Origin: an uncultured Roseburia sp. | GTDB taxonomy: Bacteria > Bacillota > Clostridia > Lachnospirales > Lachnospiraceae | Assembly (NCBI GenBank): GCA_947647505.1 | Contig: CANSKO010000025.1 | Coordinates: 1-33,765, forward strand | DNA: 33,765 bases | Reading direction: 5' to 3' | Shown here: piece by piece, positions 1 through 8,415 of the stretch | How positions within the stretch are numbered: position 1 is the stretch's first letter | Layout: the number at the start of each line of letters is the position of its first letter | Made by a program: the position numbers and the translations under genes | The notes under the pieces: generated by a model | What the model saw: the letters and a program-made list of their open reading frames with translations, nothing else | Databases searched by the model: none | What the model was told of the DNA's origin: nothing

Positions 1-53
1 CTATGTCCTATGAAAGAGCGGAAGGCGAAGTCAAAGAATATTGGCAGGATTGA
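1..53 (+). CDS. C-terminal tail of a truncated gene, possibly a tyrosine recombinase
   Basis: A reading frame open from the window edge ends at a TGA at 51-53 and encodes about 16 residues (MSYERAEGEVKEYWQD). The Tyr-Glu-Arg-Ala context and the short acidic/basic tail resemble the very end of some phage or ICE integrases, where the last helix follows the catalytic tyrosine, but the piece is too short to prove homology. The three TGTACCA repeats starting 14 bases after the stop would fit a recombinase gene lying beside its own binding sites. The identity is an inference; the gene body lies outside the window. Confidence 0.3.
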   Translation, partial: MSYERAEGEVKEYWQD

Positions 54-66
54 TCGTATAAAGTTT

Positions 67-95
67 TGTACCAATTCTGTACCATTTTTGTACCA
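67..95. repeat. three TGTACCA direct repeats with 11-bp period
   Basis: TGTACCA occurs at 67-73, 78-84 and 89-95, each start exactly 11 bases after the previous one, so all three copies face the same side of the helix. This phasing is typical of protein-binding iterons or integrase arm-type sites. It lies just after the stop of the truncated gene at the left edge. Confidence 0.6.
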
Positions 96-383
96 TCATG
101 TGAAAATATATGAAGGATTATTGATGTATATATTGATGGGGAAATGACTAGAAAGCCAGTTGTCGAGGGATATGCAGACATATGGATTTGATGTTTTAGC
201 TTTCCCGACGATGAAGACCCTTGATAAGTAAAATACTTTATTAATCATTACAGGGGCAGAAATTCTTACGAAAAAATAAAGTGGATACGTCATTCTTTGA
301 AAGTCGAACAGGGAATGAATGGATTGAAAGAGACTGTTAAAGAAATATCTGAAAGATAATCCTTTATAAAATGAAATAAGAAC
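96..383. other. gene-free stretch with short ORF remnants
   Basis: No convincing gene lies here. Several short in-frame stretches on the plus strand look like decayed coding sequence, for example a frame ending ...VVEGYADIWI at about 171-188 and another ending ...LKETVKEISER at about 355. Both lack starts and ribosome binding sites and are interrupted by stops in all frames. The stretch is probably the worn edge of an inserted element. Confidence 0.4.
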
Positions 384-421
384 ATCCGGCTTCATGCTTT
401 TCACAGGAGCCGGATATTTTT
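384..421 (+). terminator. intrinsic terminator
   Basis: ATCCGGCT (384-391) pairs perfectly with AGCCGGAT (408-415) across a 16-base loop and is followed by ATTTTTT. This closes transcription from the left before the leader of the ECF gene. Confidence 0.75.
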
Positions 422-439
422 TACCCAAACGGAACATAG

Positions 440-551
440 AACGCCGCAGATTTTTGAGTCAGGTGATACAATATCCTCCTGTAACAAAAAATCAGAACAG
501 GCGCGACAAAAAAATTGACAGTCCGTATGCAACTGGCATGCCTGTTTTTTT
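440..551 (+). promoter_or_regulatory. attenuator-like 5' leader of the ECF S-component gene
   Basis: About 110 bases upstream of the transporter gene can fold into mutually exclusive hairpins. A terminator is formed by ACAG (518-521) plus GTATGC (525-530) pairing with GCATGC (536-541) plus CTGT (542-545), followed by seven T (545-551). AACAGGC at 496-502 can instead pair with GCCTGTT at 540-546, which competes for the 3' half of that stem. Upstream, CAGG (460-463) can pair with CCTG (478-481), followed by an A-rich tail. ECF S-component genes are often controlled by riboswitches, so a ligand-responsive attenuator is plausible. I see no TPP, FMN or THF consensus, so the class is unknown. Confidence 0.5.
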
Positions 552-624
552 CCAAATTGGAGCTTTATACTGATCCAGATTGCCCTTATGATAAAGAAAA
601 TCAAACAGAAAGAAGGCAACGCAT

Positions 625-1212
625 ATGACACGAACAACCAAAAAACTTGTTACCGCAGCGCTGATGGCTGCTTTTACCTGCATTGCTACCATGTTAATCA
701 AAATACAGACGCCGACCTTTGGCTACATCCACCTGGGCGACGGACTGGTTCTGCTTTGCGGCGTTGTGCTTGGGCCGGCAACTGGCGCGGCGGCGGCCAG
801 CATTGGCTCCATGTTTTCCGACCTGTTTTCCGGCTACCTGTCGTTTGCGCCCGCTACGCTGGTAATCAAAGCTCTGACGGCCGGAGCTGCCGGACTTTTG
901 TTCCACAGGCTTTCTCCCCATATGAAATCCGCCCGCGCACGCAACGTATGCGTGATCGCAGGCGGACTGATCGGTGAGTCCATTATGATTCTCGGTTATT
1001 TTCTCTATGAGGCGGGCATGGCCGCATTTGCTTCCGGTGGTTTTCAAAAGGCCGCTCTATATGCAGGCCTTGTTTCTTCCGCGGCCGGAATCCCGTTTAA
1101 CATTGTGCAGGGCGTGACTGGAATCGCCATCAGCCTTCTTCTGATGCCCGTCCTGATGAAAATTTCCGACGTACGCAATTTTATTCTGGACTATTCCAGT
1201 TCGAGCCTGTAA
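625..1212 (+). CDS. ECF transporter S component (substrate-binding membrane subunit)
   Basis: This is a 195-residue, very hydrophobic protein with about five to six membrane segments. The run HLGDGLVLLCGVVLGP, followed by a Gly/Ala-rich segment, DLFSGYLSFAPATL and IKAL, is the signature layout of small ECF S components of the HmpT/RibU-like superfamily. These capture a vitamin or precursor and work with a shared EcfA-EcfA'-EcfT energising module, which is not in this window. The substrate cannot be told from the sequence; a pyridoxine, hydroxymethylpyrimidine or similar vitamin is possible. The start ATG at 625 has an AGAAGG ribosome binding site 8 bases upstream. The gene follows an attenuator-like leader. 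Its last 22 bases overlap the end of the convergent galM gene. Confidence 0.8.
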   Translation: MTRTTKKLVTAALMAAFTCIATMLIKIQTPTFGYIHLGDGLVLLCGVVLGPATGAAAASIGSMFSDLFSGYLSFAPATLVIKALTAGAAGLLFHRLSPHMKSARARNVCVIAGGLIGESIMILGYFLYEAGMAAFASGGFQKAALYAGLVSSAAGIPFNIVQGVTGIAISLLLMPVLMKISDVRNFILDYSSSSL

Positions 1213-2234
1213 ATCGTTTCTGACCTGTAGATGTCTCCCGCTTTTAACAGCGGCGTTTTGAATGCCGGTTTATGACAGGCATCCGGAAAATACTGCGCTT
1301 CGAGACAGAACGCATGGCGCTCTCCATACAGGGCGCCGCCTTTTCCCCTGTGTTCCCGAACATAATTTGCCGCATATAGCTGCATACCCGGACAATCCGT
1401 ATACGCATAAAGATGGATGCCCGTCTCTTCGCATATGGCTTCCGCCATCCGCTTTAAGCCGTCACTGTCATCCAGCGCATAATTATGATCAAACCCTCTC
1501 ATACAGCGGATCTGTTCATACTCTGAATCAATCCCATCCTCGAACGCTCTCCACTCCCTGAAATCCAGCGGCGTGCCTTCCACCGGCCGGATTTCTCCTG
1601 TCGGAACGGAATCTTCTGCCCGCAGCGGCGTAAATGCATCGGCATAAATCTTTAGTTTCTGCTTTCCGATGTACCCGCTGTCATGTCCCGCCAGATTAAA
1701 GTAGCTGTGATTCGTAAAATTTGCTATCGTATCCTGATCAGACACTGCTTCGTATGCAATATGCAGCGCATCTTCCTCCGTCAGCGTGAACGTCACTTTC
1801 ATGTCCATGTTTCCAGGAAAGCCCTGCTCTAAATCCGCGCTGAAAAACTGAAATGTCACGCTGTTTTCTTCCACACGCGCAATCTCCCATATCCTGTGGC
1901 TGACGCCGTTGCTGCCGCTGTGCAGGTTATTGCCGCCGCTGTTTGCCTCCAGCTGATATTCCGTTCCATTGATTGTAATCTTTGCATTCGCGATCCGATT
2001 GGCGCATCTGCCCACCGTCGCGCCAAAATGATACTCCCTGTTTTCCAGATACGCTTCCGCGCTGTCATAGCCAAGCACGATATCGCGCATTACGCCTGTC
2101 TTATCCCGAAACAAAAACGATACGACCGTCGCGCCCAGTGAGCTGATTTTCACCTGCGTGCCATTTGCATTTTGCAGTGTAATCAGTCTGGCCTCCCGGC
2201 CCTTCCCGTCTGTTCCAAACGCCTCCCCATACAT
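1191..2234 (-). CDS. galM: aldose 1-epimerase (mutarotase)
   Basis: This 347-residue cytoplasmic enzyme interconverts alpha and beta anomers of glucose or galactose and feeds the Leloir pathway. Visible family landmarks are the substrate-binding Arg in GRCANRI (Arg80), NNLHSG (His105), the catalytic His in NHSYFNLAGH (His176), GFDHNY (Asp249) and the catalytic Glu in LEAQYFPD (Glu312). The length is normal for GalM. It starts 23 bases after the secA stop with a strong AGAAGGGGGA ribosome binding site, so it is probably co-transcribed with secA, an unusual partner. No GalK, GalT or GalE is nearby. Its 3' end overlaps the convergent ECF gene by 22 bases. Confidence 0.93.
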   Translation of the reverse strand: MYGEAFGTDGKGREARLITLQNANGTQVKISSLGATVVSFLFRDKTGVMRDIVLGYDSAEAYLENREYHFGATVGRCANRIANAKITINGTEYQLEANSGGNNLHSGSNGVSHRIWEIARVEENSVTFQFFSADLEQGFPGNMDMKVTFTLTEEDALHIAYEAVSDQDTIANFTNHSYFNLAGHDSGYIGKQKLKIYADAFTPLRAEDSVPTGEIRPVEGTPLDFREWRAFEDGIDSEYEQIRCMRGFDHNYALDDSDGLKRMAEAICEETGIHLYAYTDCPGMQLYAANYVREHRGKGGALYGERHAFCLEAQYFPDACHKPAFKTPLLKAGDIYRSETIYRLELE

Positions 2235-2257
2235 GGCTTATCCCCCTTCTATTCGTT

Positions 2258-4831
2258 TTATTTTGCCGATTTTCCACAGCATTGCTTATATTTCTTTCCG
2301 CTTCCGCACGGGCAGGGATCGTTTGGATACACTTTTGTCCCGCTGCGCTTTTTCGGCGCGTTCGCTGCGGAATCGTCCTTATTCGTCCCCGTTACTTTGG
2401 CAACCTGCTCCCGTTCCACTTTCTCTTCCATTCTTACGTGATACAGCAGACGAACCGTATCCTCCTGAATGCTTGCAATCATGCTGTCAAACATATCAAA
2501 TCCGCTCATTTTATATTCTACAAGCGGATCTCTCTGTCCATACGCCTGCAAACCGATGCCCTGACGCAGCTGATCCATATCGTCAATATGATCCATCCAT
2601 CTTCTGTCAATCACTTTCAAAAGCACAACCCGTTCCAGTTCGCGGAATTGTTCCGGTTCCGGAAATTCTGTTTCTTTGTCTTCATAGAGCTTGACCGCCT
2701 GTTCCTTTAACGCGTGCTTCAATTCCCGGCTGTTTTTCATTCCCTGAACCAGATCCGGCGTCACCGGCTGAAGCGGTATCACAGGCAGCAGTATTTCATT
2801 CAATTCCCGAATGTTCCACTCGTCCGACGCCAGCTCATTGGAAATACAGAGATCCGTATACGCCTCCACGCGATCTGTAATCATTTTGAAGATGACGTCC
2901 CGCATGCTCTCGCCGTTCAGCACGCGCAGACGTTCCGCATAAATAATCTCCCTCTGCTCGTTCATTACCTGATCGTATTCCAGAAGATTTTTACGGATTC
3001 CAAAGTTATTGAATTCAATTTTACTCTGCGCTTTCTCAATCGCGTTTGAGAGCATTTTATGCTGAATCTCTTCTCCGTCCGGCACGCCCAGCGCATTGAA
3101 CATGCTCATCAGTTTTTCAGAACCAAACAGGCGCATCAGATCGTCTTCCAGCGCAATATAAAACTGCGATTCGCCCGGATCTCCCTGACGACCGGAACGT
3201 CCGCGCAGCTGATTGTCAATCCGCCTGGACTCATGCCGCTCGGTGCCGATGATTTTAAGGCCTCCCGCTGCTTTCGCCTCTTCATCCAGCTTAATATCCG
3301 TACCACGGCCGGCCATGTTCGTCGCAATCGTCACGGCGCCATGCTGTCCCGCCTGCGCCACGATTTCCGCCTCCAGCTCATGAAACTTGGCATTCAGTAC
3401 ATTATGCGGGATTCCGCGTCGTTTGAGCATTTTACTGATCTCTTCCGATATGTCGATTGTAATCGTGCCGACTAAGACCGGCTGCCCCTTCGCATGCGCT
3501 TCTTCTACTGCGTCGCATACTGCGCGGTATTTTTCTTTTTTCGTCTTATATACAATGTCGTGATGATCTTTTCGCTGTACCGGAACGTTTGTCGGAATTT
3601 CAATTACGTCCATGCTGTAAATATCGCGAAATTCTTTTTCCTCCGTCAGCGCCGTACCCGTCATACCGCATTTTTTCTCAAATTTATTAAAAAAGTTCTG
3701 AAACGTGATCGTAGCGAGCGTCTTGCTTTCGCGCTTCACCTTTACATGCTCCTTCGCCTCGATCGCCTGATGCAGGCCGTCCGAATAGCGCCTGCCCGGC
3801 ATAATGCGCCCGGTAAATTCATCTACGATCAGAACCTGATCGTCTTTGACGACGTAATCCTGATCCCGGAACATCAGATAATGCGCCCGCAGCGCAAGAA
3901 TGATGTTATGCTGAATTTCCAGATTCTCCGCATCGGCAAGGTTTTCAATCCGAAAGAACTGCTCTACTTTTTTTACGCCTTCCTGCGTCAGATTGACGAC
4001 CTTATCTTTTTCATTGACAACGAAATCGCCGCTTTCCTCAATCTCAACGCCCATAATCGCGTCCATCTTTGAGAATTCCTGGCTTTCTTCTCCGCGCGTA
4101 AGCTGCTGGGCCAATATATCGCACGCTTCATACAGGCGCGTTGATTTGCCGCTCTGCCCGGAAATAATCAACGGCGTCCTCGCTTCGTCAATCAGCACCG
4201 AATCGACTTCGTCAATTACCGCGTAGTGCAGCCCCCTCTGCACCAGCTGTTCCTTGTATATGACCATGTTATCCCTCAGATAATCAAACCCAAGCTCATT
4301 ATTCGTAATATACGTAATATCGCAATTATACGCTTCCCGTCGTTCGTCGTTGTCCATAGAATTTAAAACGACGCCAACCGTAAGCCCCAGAAATTCATGC
4401 ACCTGGCCCATCCATTCCGCATCACGCTTCGCCAGATAGTCATTTACCGTAACGATACAGACGCCCTTTCCTTCCAGTGCGTTCAGATAAGCCGGCAGCG
4501 TCGATACAAGCGTCTTTCCTTCACCGGTGCGCATTTCCGCGATACGCCCCTGATGCAGAATAATACCGCCAATCAACTGCACTCTGTAATGCTCCATATT
4601 CAGCACGCGTCTTGCAGCTTCTCTGACGGTCGCAAACGCTTCCGGAAGGAGCGAATCCAGCGATTCTCCCTCCTGAAATCTCTTCTGATATTCCTTTGTC
4701 TTTTCTCTTAGCTGCTCGTCCGACAGCTGCCCCATAGCGTCACGGTACGATTCGATTTTATCCGCAATCGGATAAATCCGTTTCAGTTCCCTTTCGCTGT
4801 GTGTCCCAAATATCTTTGTAAATGCACCCAT
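2258..4831 (-). CDS. secA: preprotein translocase ATPase SecA
   Basis: This is the motor ATPase that pushes unfolded preproteins through SecYEG. Read from the start at 4831 (MGAFTKIF..., 857 residues), it has Walker A MRTGEGKT at about 100-107 and Walker B DEVD at about 207-210. The preprotein-binding domain, the second nucleotide-binding domain ([12 protein letters not shown], then [13 protein letters not shown]), the helical scaffold/wing region and a C-terminal SEC-C zinc motif ([13 protein letters not shown]) follow. This start has AAGGAG five bases upstream; an upstream in-frame ATG at 4864 has no ribosome binding site. The length is typical of clostridial SecA. The protein probably exports the signal-peptide-bearing surface proteins encoded further right. 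Confidence 0.97.
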   Translation of the reverse strand: MGAFTKIFGTHSERELKRIYPIADKIESYRDAMGQLSDEQLREKTKEYQKRFQEGESLDSLLPEAFATVREAARRVLNMEHYRVQLIGGIILHQGRIAEMRTGEGKTLVSTLPAYLNALEGKGVCIVTVNDYLAKRDAEWMGQVHEFLGLTVGVVLNSMDNDERREAYNCDITYITNNELGFDYLRDNMVIYKEQLVQRGLHYAVIDEVDSVLIDEARTPLIISGQSGKSTRLYEACDILAQQLTRGEESQEFSKMDAIMGVEIEESGDFVVNEKDKVVNLTQEGVKKVEQFFRIENLADAENLEIQHNIILALRAHYLMFRDQDYVVKDDQVLIVDEFTGRIMPGRRYSDGLHQAIEAKEHVKVKRESKTLATITFQNFFNKFEKKCGMTGTALTEEKEFRDIYSMDVIEIPTNVPVQRKDHHDIVYKTKKEKYRAVCDAVEEAHAKGQPVLVGTITIDISEEISKMLKRRGIPHNVLNAKFHELEAEIVAQAGQHGAVTIATNMAGRGTDIKLDEEAKAAGGLKIIGTERHESRRIDNQLRGRSGRQGDPGESQFYIALEDDLMRLFGSEKLMSMFNALGVPDGEEIQHKMLSNAIEKAQSKIEFNNFGIRKNLLEYDQVMNEQREIIYAERLRVLNGESMRDVIFKMITDRVEAYTDLCISNELASDEWNIRELNEILLPVIPLQPVTPDLVQGMKNSRELKHALKEQAVKLYEDKETEFPEPEQFRELERVVLLKVIDRRWMDHIDDMDQLRQGIGLQAYGQRDPLVEYKMSGFDMFDSMIASIQEDTVRLLYHVRMEEKVEREQVAKVTGTNKDDSAANAPKKRSGTKVYPNDPCPCGSGKKYKQCCGKSAK

Positions 4832-4885
4832 ATAAACTCCTTTTATATATTTTAATAGAAACATCCTTTTTTACGCACAACGTTT

Positions 4886-4914
4886 ATTGTAACACGTTCC
4901 CCTATCAGAAACAA
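4886..4914 (-). promoter_or_regulatory. sigma-A-type promoter of secA-galM
   Basis: Read on the minus strand, a -35 TTGTTT (plus 4909-4914) is separated by 17 bases from a -10 TACAAT (plus 4886-4891). It lies about 55 bases upstream of the secA start and faces leftward, back to back with the promoter of the next gene. Confidence 0.6.
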
Positions 4915-4945
4915 TAGCGAAAACTGTGAATGAATTGTTAAATTT

Positions 4946-4974
4946 TTGATAAATCCGCCATTCTGTGCTATACT
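4946..4974 (+). promoter_or_regulatory. sigma-A-type promoter of the TSCPD gene
   Basis: TTGATA (4946-4951), a 17-base spacer and TATACT (4969-4974), with a TG two bases before the -10 that makes it an extended -10. It lies 47 bases upstream of the start codon at 5021. Confidence 0.75.
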
Positions 4975-5020
4975 GTTTTCTGTTAAAAATCAGAATTTAT
5001 ATCAGGAAAGGGGTTTTGTT

Positions 5021-5272
5021 ATGAAATACACCTATCGCACCAACGGAACCTGCTCTTCACAGATTGAGCTGGAGCTGGACGGCAACATCGTACATAACGT
5101 CCGCTTCGTCGGCGGATGTGACGGCAATTTAAAAGCCATCCCCCAATTGGTGGAGGGCATGACGGTAGAGGAAATCGAAAAGCGCATCGGCGGCATCCGC
5201 TGCGGCTTCAAAAACACTTCCTGCGGCGATCAGCTGGCCAGAGCCTGTCGTCTCGCGCTCGAACAGAGTTGA
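5021..5272 (+). CDS. TSCPD-domain four-cysteine protein (TIGR03905-like)
   Basis: This 83-residue protein has conserved cysteines at residues 11, 33, 62, 68 and 76 and the motifs VRFVGGCDGNLKAI, IRCGFKNTSCGDQL and ACRLAL. This matches the stand-alone TSCPD family, related to a C-terminal domain of vitamin-B12-dependent ribonucleotide reductases and thought to bind metal or a thiol partner. The molecular role is not established. The ATG at 5021 is preceded by AGGAAAGGGG; the longer reading frame from 4946 overlaps the promoter and has no ribosome binding site. The gene has its own promoter and ends in a strong terminator, so it is monocistronic. Confidence 0.88.
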   Translation: MKYTYRTNGTCSSQIELELDGNIVHNVRFVGGCDGNLKAIPQLVEGMTVEEIEKRIGGIRCGFKNTSCGDQLARACRLALEQS

Positions 5273-5295
5273 TCTGTAATCCGGAAACATACGAG

Positions 5296-5337
5296 AAAAA
5301 CGCGTCTGCGCTTTTGAAGCGTCAGACGCGTTTTTTA
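5296..5337. terminator. strong bidirectional terminator
   Basis: ACGCGTCTG (5300-5308) pairs with CAGACGCGT (5323-5331), with an inner CGC/GCG extension and a small loop. It is flanked by AAAAA on the left and TTTTTT on the right, so it works for the TSCPD gene (rightward) and for the surface-protein operon arriving from the right (leftward). Confidence 0.88.
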
Positions 5338-5346
5338 TTCTGTTTC

Positions 5347-7215
5347 TTATCGCCTTGCATCCAGCCGCAGTTTCCGGCTGTAGAAGTACGATGCAATGCC
5401 TGTCAGGAAAATCGCGCCAAACAGGAAATACATTCCATAATCTTCCACACCTGTTTTTGGCGTTGCATTCACGCGATTCGCAGCATTCCTTGAAATTGCC
5501 GCCGTCGTGCCGCTTCCCGTCCCAGGAGCCGCAGCCGTTGGCGCAGGTGTCTTTGTCCCTGTGCGCGTTCCGCTGCTTCCGCCTTTGCCCGGGTTCGATC
5601 CCGGCTTATTTTCTTCCTCATCGTCACTGCCATCTGTCGGATCCGCATCTTCGATATGTTCTTCCTGAACAGCGCCCGTTCCTCTTCCAAGACTGCCATC
5701 CAGACTTTCAAATACATAGTTGCTCTGACGCGCCCATGTTTCCGCAGTAGAGCCTTTGAAGCCATATACGACATTCGGCGTCCAGCCAGCCTGCGCGCCT
5801 ATGGAAGTTACGCCAGAAGGAATCGTTACCGTACGAATTGCGCTTCCGCTGAATGCATTCGCCTCGATTGCGCCTGTCGCATTCGGGATTACAGCCGAGA
5901 GCAGGTAATTACAGCCGGAAAATGCGCCCGATGCAACGGAATGCGTGCCCGGCGCTATCGATATTCCCGTTTTTCCCTGCGGACAAATCAAAAGCTGACT
6001 TCCATCTCCGGAGTATACGCAGCCATCATACGAAGAATAGCTTCTGCTCGCGACGGAAATCGATGCAAGATTAATATCGCCGGAAAATGCGTCTCTGTCC
6101 AGATTTTCCAATGTTCCCGGAAGCGAAACGCTGCCCAGGTTGCTGCAGCCGGCAAACGCGCCCGATGCAATGCTCGAAATGCCTTCCGGCACGGTCACGC
6201 TCTGTAAGCTGACGCAATTGCTGAACTCGCCAGGCGCTACGCTTCCCGATCCCGCGCCCAGACTTCCGATCTCCGCAAGCCCGGTACAATTTGCAAACGC
6301 CGATGCGCCAACGCTCGTTACGCTATCCGGAATATGCAAAGAGGCAAGATTGCTGCAGCCGGCAAACGCGCCGCTGCCAATGCTTTGTAAGCTTGCCGGA
6401 AATACGACGCCCGTAATCGTGGCATTGCCGGCAAACGCCTGATCCGCAATTGCCGTCACGCCGTCCGGAATCTGAATATAACCGCCCGGCCCCTGATATC
6501 CAACCAGCGTAGAGCCGTCCATGACAAAATCCTTTTCATCACTTTCGACAATGTCTTCCACTTCTTTTACTCCGCTTTCTGCATCCAGGGTCTTTAAAAC
6601 GCTCTCTCCCATTTCCGTCTTATCCGCATGAGAAATCAAGTTCAGATAATCCTGTGTCGTATCCATTGCGCCGGCATTGGGGTCGACATTTGCAGGCGGT
6701 GTCGTCGTCGTTGTGACGTTCGGCTCGCCCGGCGCCGTCTGCACCGGCTCAGATGGCGCTTCCGGCTGTGCAGGCGCTTCTGTGGAAGGCGTTTTTTCAT
6801 CCTCCGTCGTATCTTCCGACGGATTTTCCTGCGCCGGATCTTTTTCGGAATCCACATCCGGTTCCTCTTCTTCCGGCAATGCGCCTTCTTCCGGCAGATT
6901 TTCAGAAGGCAGATCTTCTTCCGGCGCGTCCGTTTCCGGAATATCCGTTTCTGGAACATCCGTCTCCGGCGCGTCCGTCACATCGCCTTCCGGTTCTGTC
7001 GCGTCTTCCGAAGTATCCTCATCGGAAGGCGTCTCCTCCGGCACATCTGCCGCGTCTACGTCCGGGATTTCCGCCATCTCCTCTTCCGCTACAATCTGCG
7101 TAGAAGGTTCTGTATCGTCACCTTCCGCACTTACCAGATCCGGCAGAATGGAAAAAAATGCCACCAGCAGAACCATGGCGATTGCCCCCGCACGTATCGC
7201 TAGATTTTTTTTCAT
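5347..7215 (-). CDS. cell-wall-anchored BspA-type leucine-rich-repeat surface protein (TPKTG sorting signal)
   Basis: This 622-residue secreted protein, read from the ATG at 7215, has a signal peptide at about 1-30 (cleavage likely after LVSA). A long acidic, Pro/Glu/Asp/Thr-rich stalk follows to about 165. About nine LRR_5 (BspA-type) repeats lie at roughly 215-480, each with the pattern AFAGCSNLxSVxxPxxxxxIGxxAF. Then come a Gly/Thr/Ala/Pro linker and a C-terminal sorting signal: TPKTG at 585-589, a hydrophobic helix and a KLRLDARR tail. The start at 7215 has AGGAG eight bases upstream; the upstream in-frame ATG at 7245 has none. The gene is last in an operon with a class B sortase immediately upstream, its likely anchoring enzyme. 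The LRR part probably binds host or bacterial surfaces. Confidence 0.88.
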   Translation of the reverse strand: MKKNLAIRAGAIAMVLLVAFFSILPDLVSAEGDDTEPSTQIVAEEEMAEIPDVDAADVPEETPSDEDTSEDATEPEGDVTDAPETDVPETDIPETDAPEEDLPSENLPEEGALPEEEEPDVDSEKDPAQENPSEDTTEDEKTPSTEAPAQPEAPSEPVQTAPGEPNVTTTTTPPANVDPNAGAMDTTQDYLNLISHADKTEMGESVLKTLDAESGVKEVEDIVESDEKDFVMDGSTLVGYQGPGGYIQIPDGVTAIADQAFAGNATITGVVFPASLQSIGSGAFAGCSNLASLHIPDSVTSVGASAFANCTGLAEIGSLGAGSGSVAPGEFSNCVSLQSVTVPEGISSIASGAFAGCSNLGSVSLPGTLENLDRDAFSGDINLASISVASRSYSSYDGCVYSGDGSQLLICPQGKTGISIAPGTHSVASGAFSGCNYLLSAVIPNATGAIEANAFSGSAIRTVTIPSGVTSIGAQAGWTPNVVYGFKGSTAETWARQSNYVFESLDGSLGRGTGAVQEEHIEDADPTDGSDDEEENKPGSNPGKGGSSGTRTGTKTPAPTAAAPGTGSGTTAAISRNAANRVNATPKTGVEDYGMYFLFGAIFLTGIASYFYSRKLRLDARR

Positions 7216-7246
7216 ACTCCTCACTCCTGACCTAATAGCGTCCATG

Positions 7247-8404
7247 CTATTGTATTTTTTTTGCTACAATAAAGAGCCTTCCGTCCTCTACGTAGCTGTT
7301 GCAGGTAGAAAGCGTCAGTAAGCTGTCGCTCCCTGTCACGCCCTGCGTTCTATCATAAACAGCGCAATCCCGGATATTGTTTAAAAATGCATGAAATTCC
7401 TCATCGCTGTTTGCTTCAATATAATTGTAGTACCGATAGGCGCCCTCGTCGCCCACGTCGGATAAGCATACGGCGATAATCTGATACATTTGTTTTTCAT
7501 AAATCGTGTCAAACTGTATCCTGTCATGTGCTGTAAGATAACTTTCGTCCAAATACTGCTTCAATCCTCCAAACATGGCTCCGCTTTTCATATTGTGTCC
7601 GTAGATAATCAGATTGGAGCCGGCTTTCGTAATATCATTCCGGCAGTCCAGAAACAGCGTGCCGTTGACGTCTTCTGTTCCATCTATCGTTTTATCCAGA
7701 TAATACGCATTATCCGTCGTCTGCATGACCGGCAGATCCACCTGTGTGTCTTCAATGTAAATCCACCCGGCCAGCTCAGGATATCGCCCATGCATCGTCC
7801 GATATTCCGGCAAAACCTCCGGCGCAGCCACTGCCGTTTCTTCTGCGGGAGGCGGGCTTTGCGCCTCCTCCTGCTGATCTGCATTTCCATCTCCCCGGAT
7901 TCGTTCCGCATACCAGTCAAGGGCCTGCGTAATATTTTTCTGCTGCTGCACCTCCTCCAGCTTTCGGGCCGCCCTGCGCTCCCGAAATACGGAAATCCCA
8001 TAAAAGGAAATGCATATGACAGACAGGACGGCACAGGCGATTCCAAGAATCTTAAACATCTGCGACTGCTGCGTTTCTTTCAGCCTTAGCTTTCGTTCCG
8101 CTTCGTCAGCCTCTTTTTTTTCCTTCTTCAGCCTGCGCAATTCCTGCCGTTTGCTTTTTTCCAGCCTGTATTCAAAGTTCTGCGCTACTCTGTCTGAAAT
8201 GTCACAGAAAAACGCGGTTCCAAGCTTGCTCTCAAATCCTGCTCTGCCTTCCCGGACAAAGTGATAAATATCCTTCGCAATTTCAGGATCGTCGATGTCC
8301 AGATGATCCACAATCGTTTCAATTTTCTCTAAATCTCTTCTGGCGGCTTCCCATTCTTCCCTGGTTGCAAATTCATGCTTGCCAAGTCTGTATATTTCCT
8401 CCAT
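7247..8404 (-). CDS. class B sortase with N-terminal cytoplasmic extension
   Basis: This 385-residue membrane transpeptidase cleaves sorting signals and attaches proteins to peptidoglycan. The catalytic domain at about 200-385 carries His270 in IIYGHNMKSG, Cys368 in LSTCNS and Arg376 in EDGRLFIV. A single membrane helix is at about 117-139. Before it lies an unusual region of about 115 residues: a folded-looking acidic segment (1-75) and a highly charged Lys/Arg/Glu coiled coil (79-115). Most class B sortases begin close to the membrane helix. By topology the extension should be cytoplasmic. The gene starts 11 bases after the giant-protein stop, with AAGGA overlapping that stop, so translation is probably coupled. 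The TPKTG protein 31 bases downstream is the obvious substrate; clostridial class B sortases accept xPxTG motifs. Confidence 0.9.
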   Translation of the reverse strand: MEEIYRLGKHEFATREEWEAARRDLEKIETIVDHLDIDDPEIAKDIYHFVREGRAGFESKLGTAFFCDISDRVAQNFEYRLEKSKRQELRRLKKEKKEADEAERKLRLKETQQSQMFKILGIACAVLSVICISFYGISVFRERRAARKLEEVQQQKNITQALDWYAERIRGDGNADQQEEAQSPPPAEETAVAAPEVLPEYRTMHGRYPELAGWIYIEDTQVDLPVMQTTDNAYYLDKTIDGTEDVNGTLFLDCRNDITKAGSNLIIYGHNMKSGAMFGGLKQYLDESYLTAHDRIQFDTIYEKQMYQIIAVCLSDVGDEGAYRYYNYIEANSDEEFHAFLNNIRDCAVYDRTQGVTGSDSLLTLSTCNSYVEDGRLFIVAKKIQ

Positions 8405-8415
8405 AAGACCATTCC

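Noticed and set aside
457..495. Class I preQ1 riboswitch
   Set aside because: A hairpin with A-rich tail and possible pseudoknot is present, but the usual loop sequence is missing and the downstream protein is not a QueT-type transporter.
515..543. Promoter from the perfect TTGACA at 515-520
   Set aside because: No -10 hexamer lies 16-18 bases downstream; the bases belong to the terminator stem.
6628..7321. Long plus-strand frames rich in Arg/Phe or Ser/Gly opposite the LRR gene stalk
   Set aside because: They mirror the Glu/Asp/Pro-rich stalk codons on the other strand and have no start signals.
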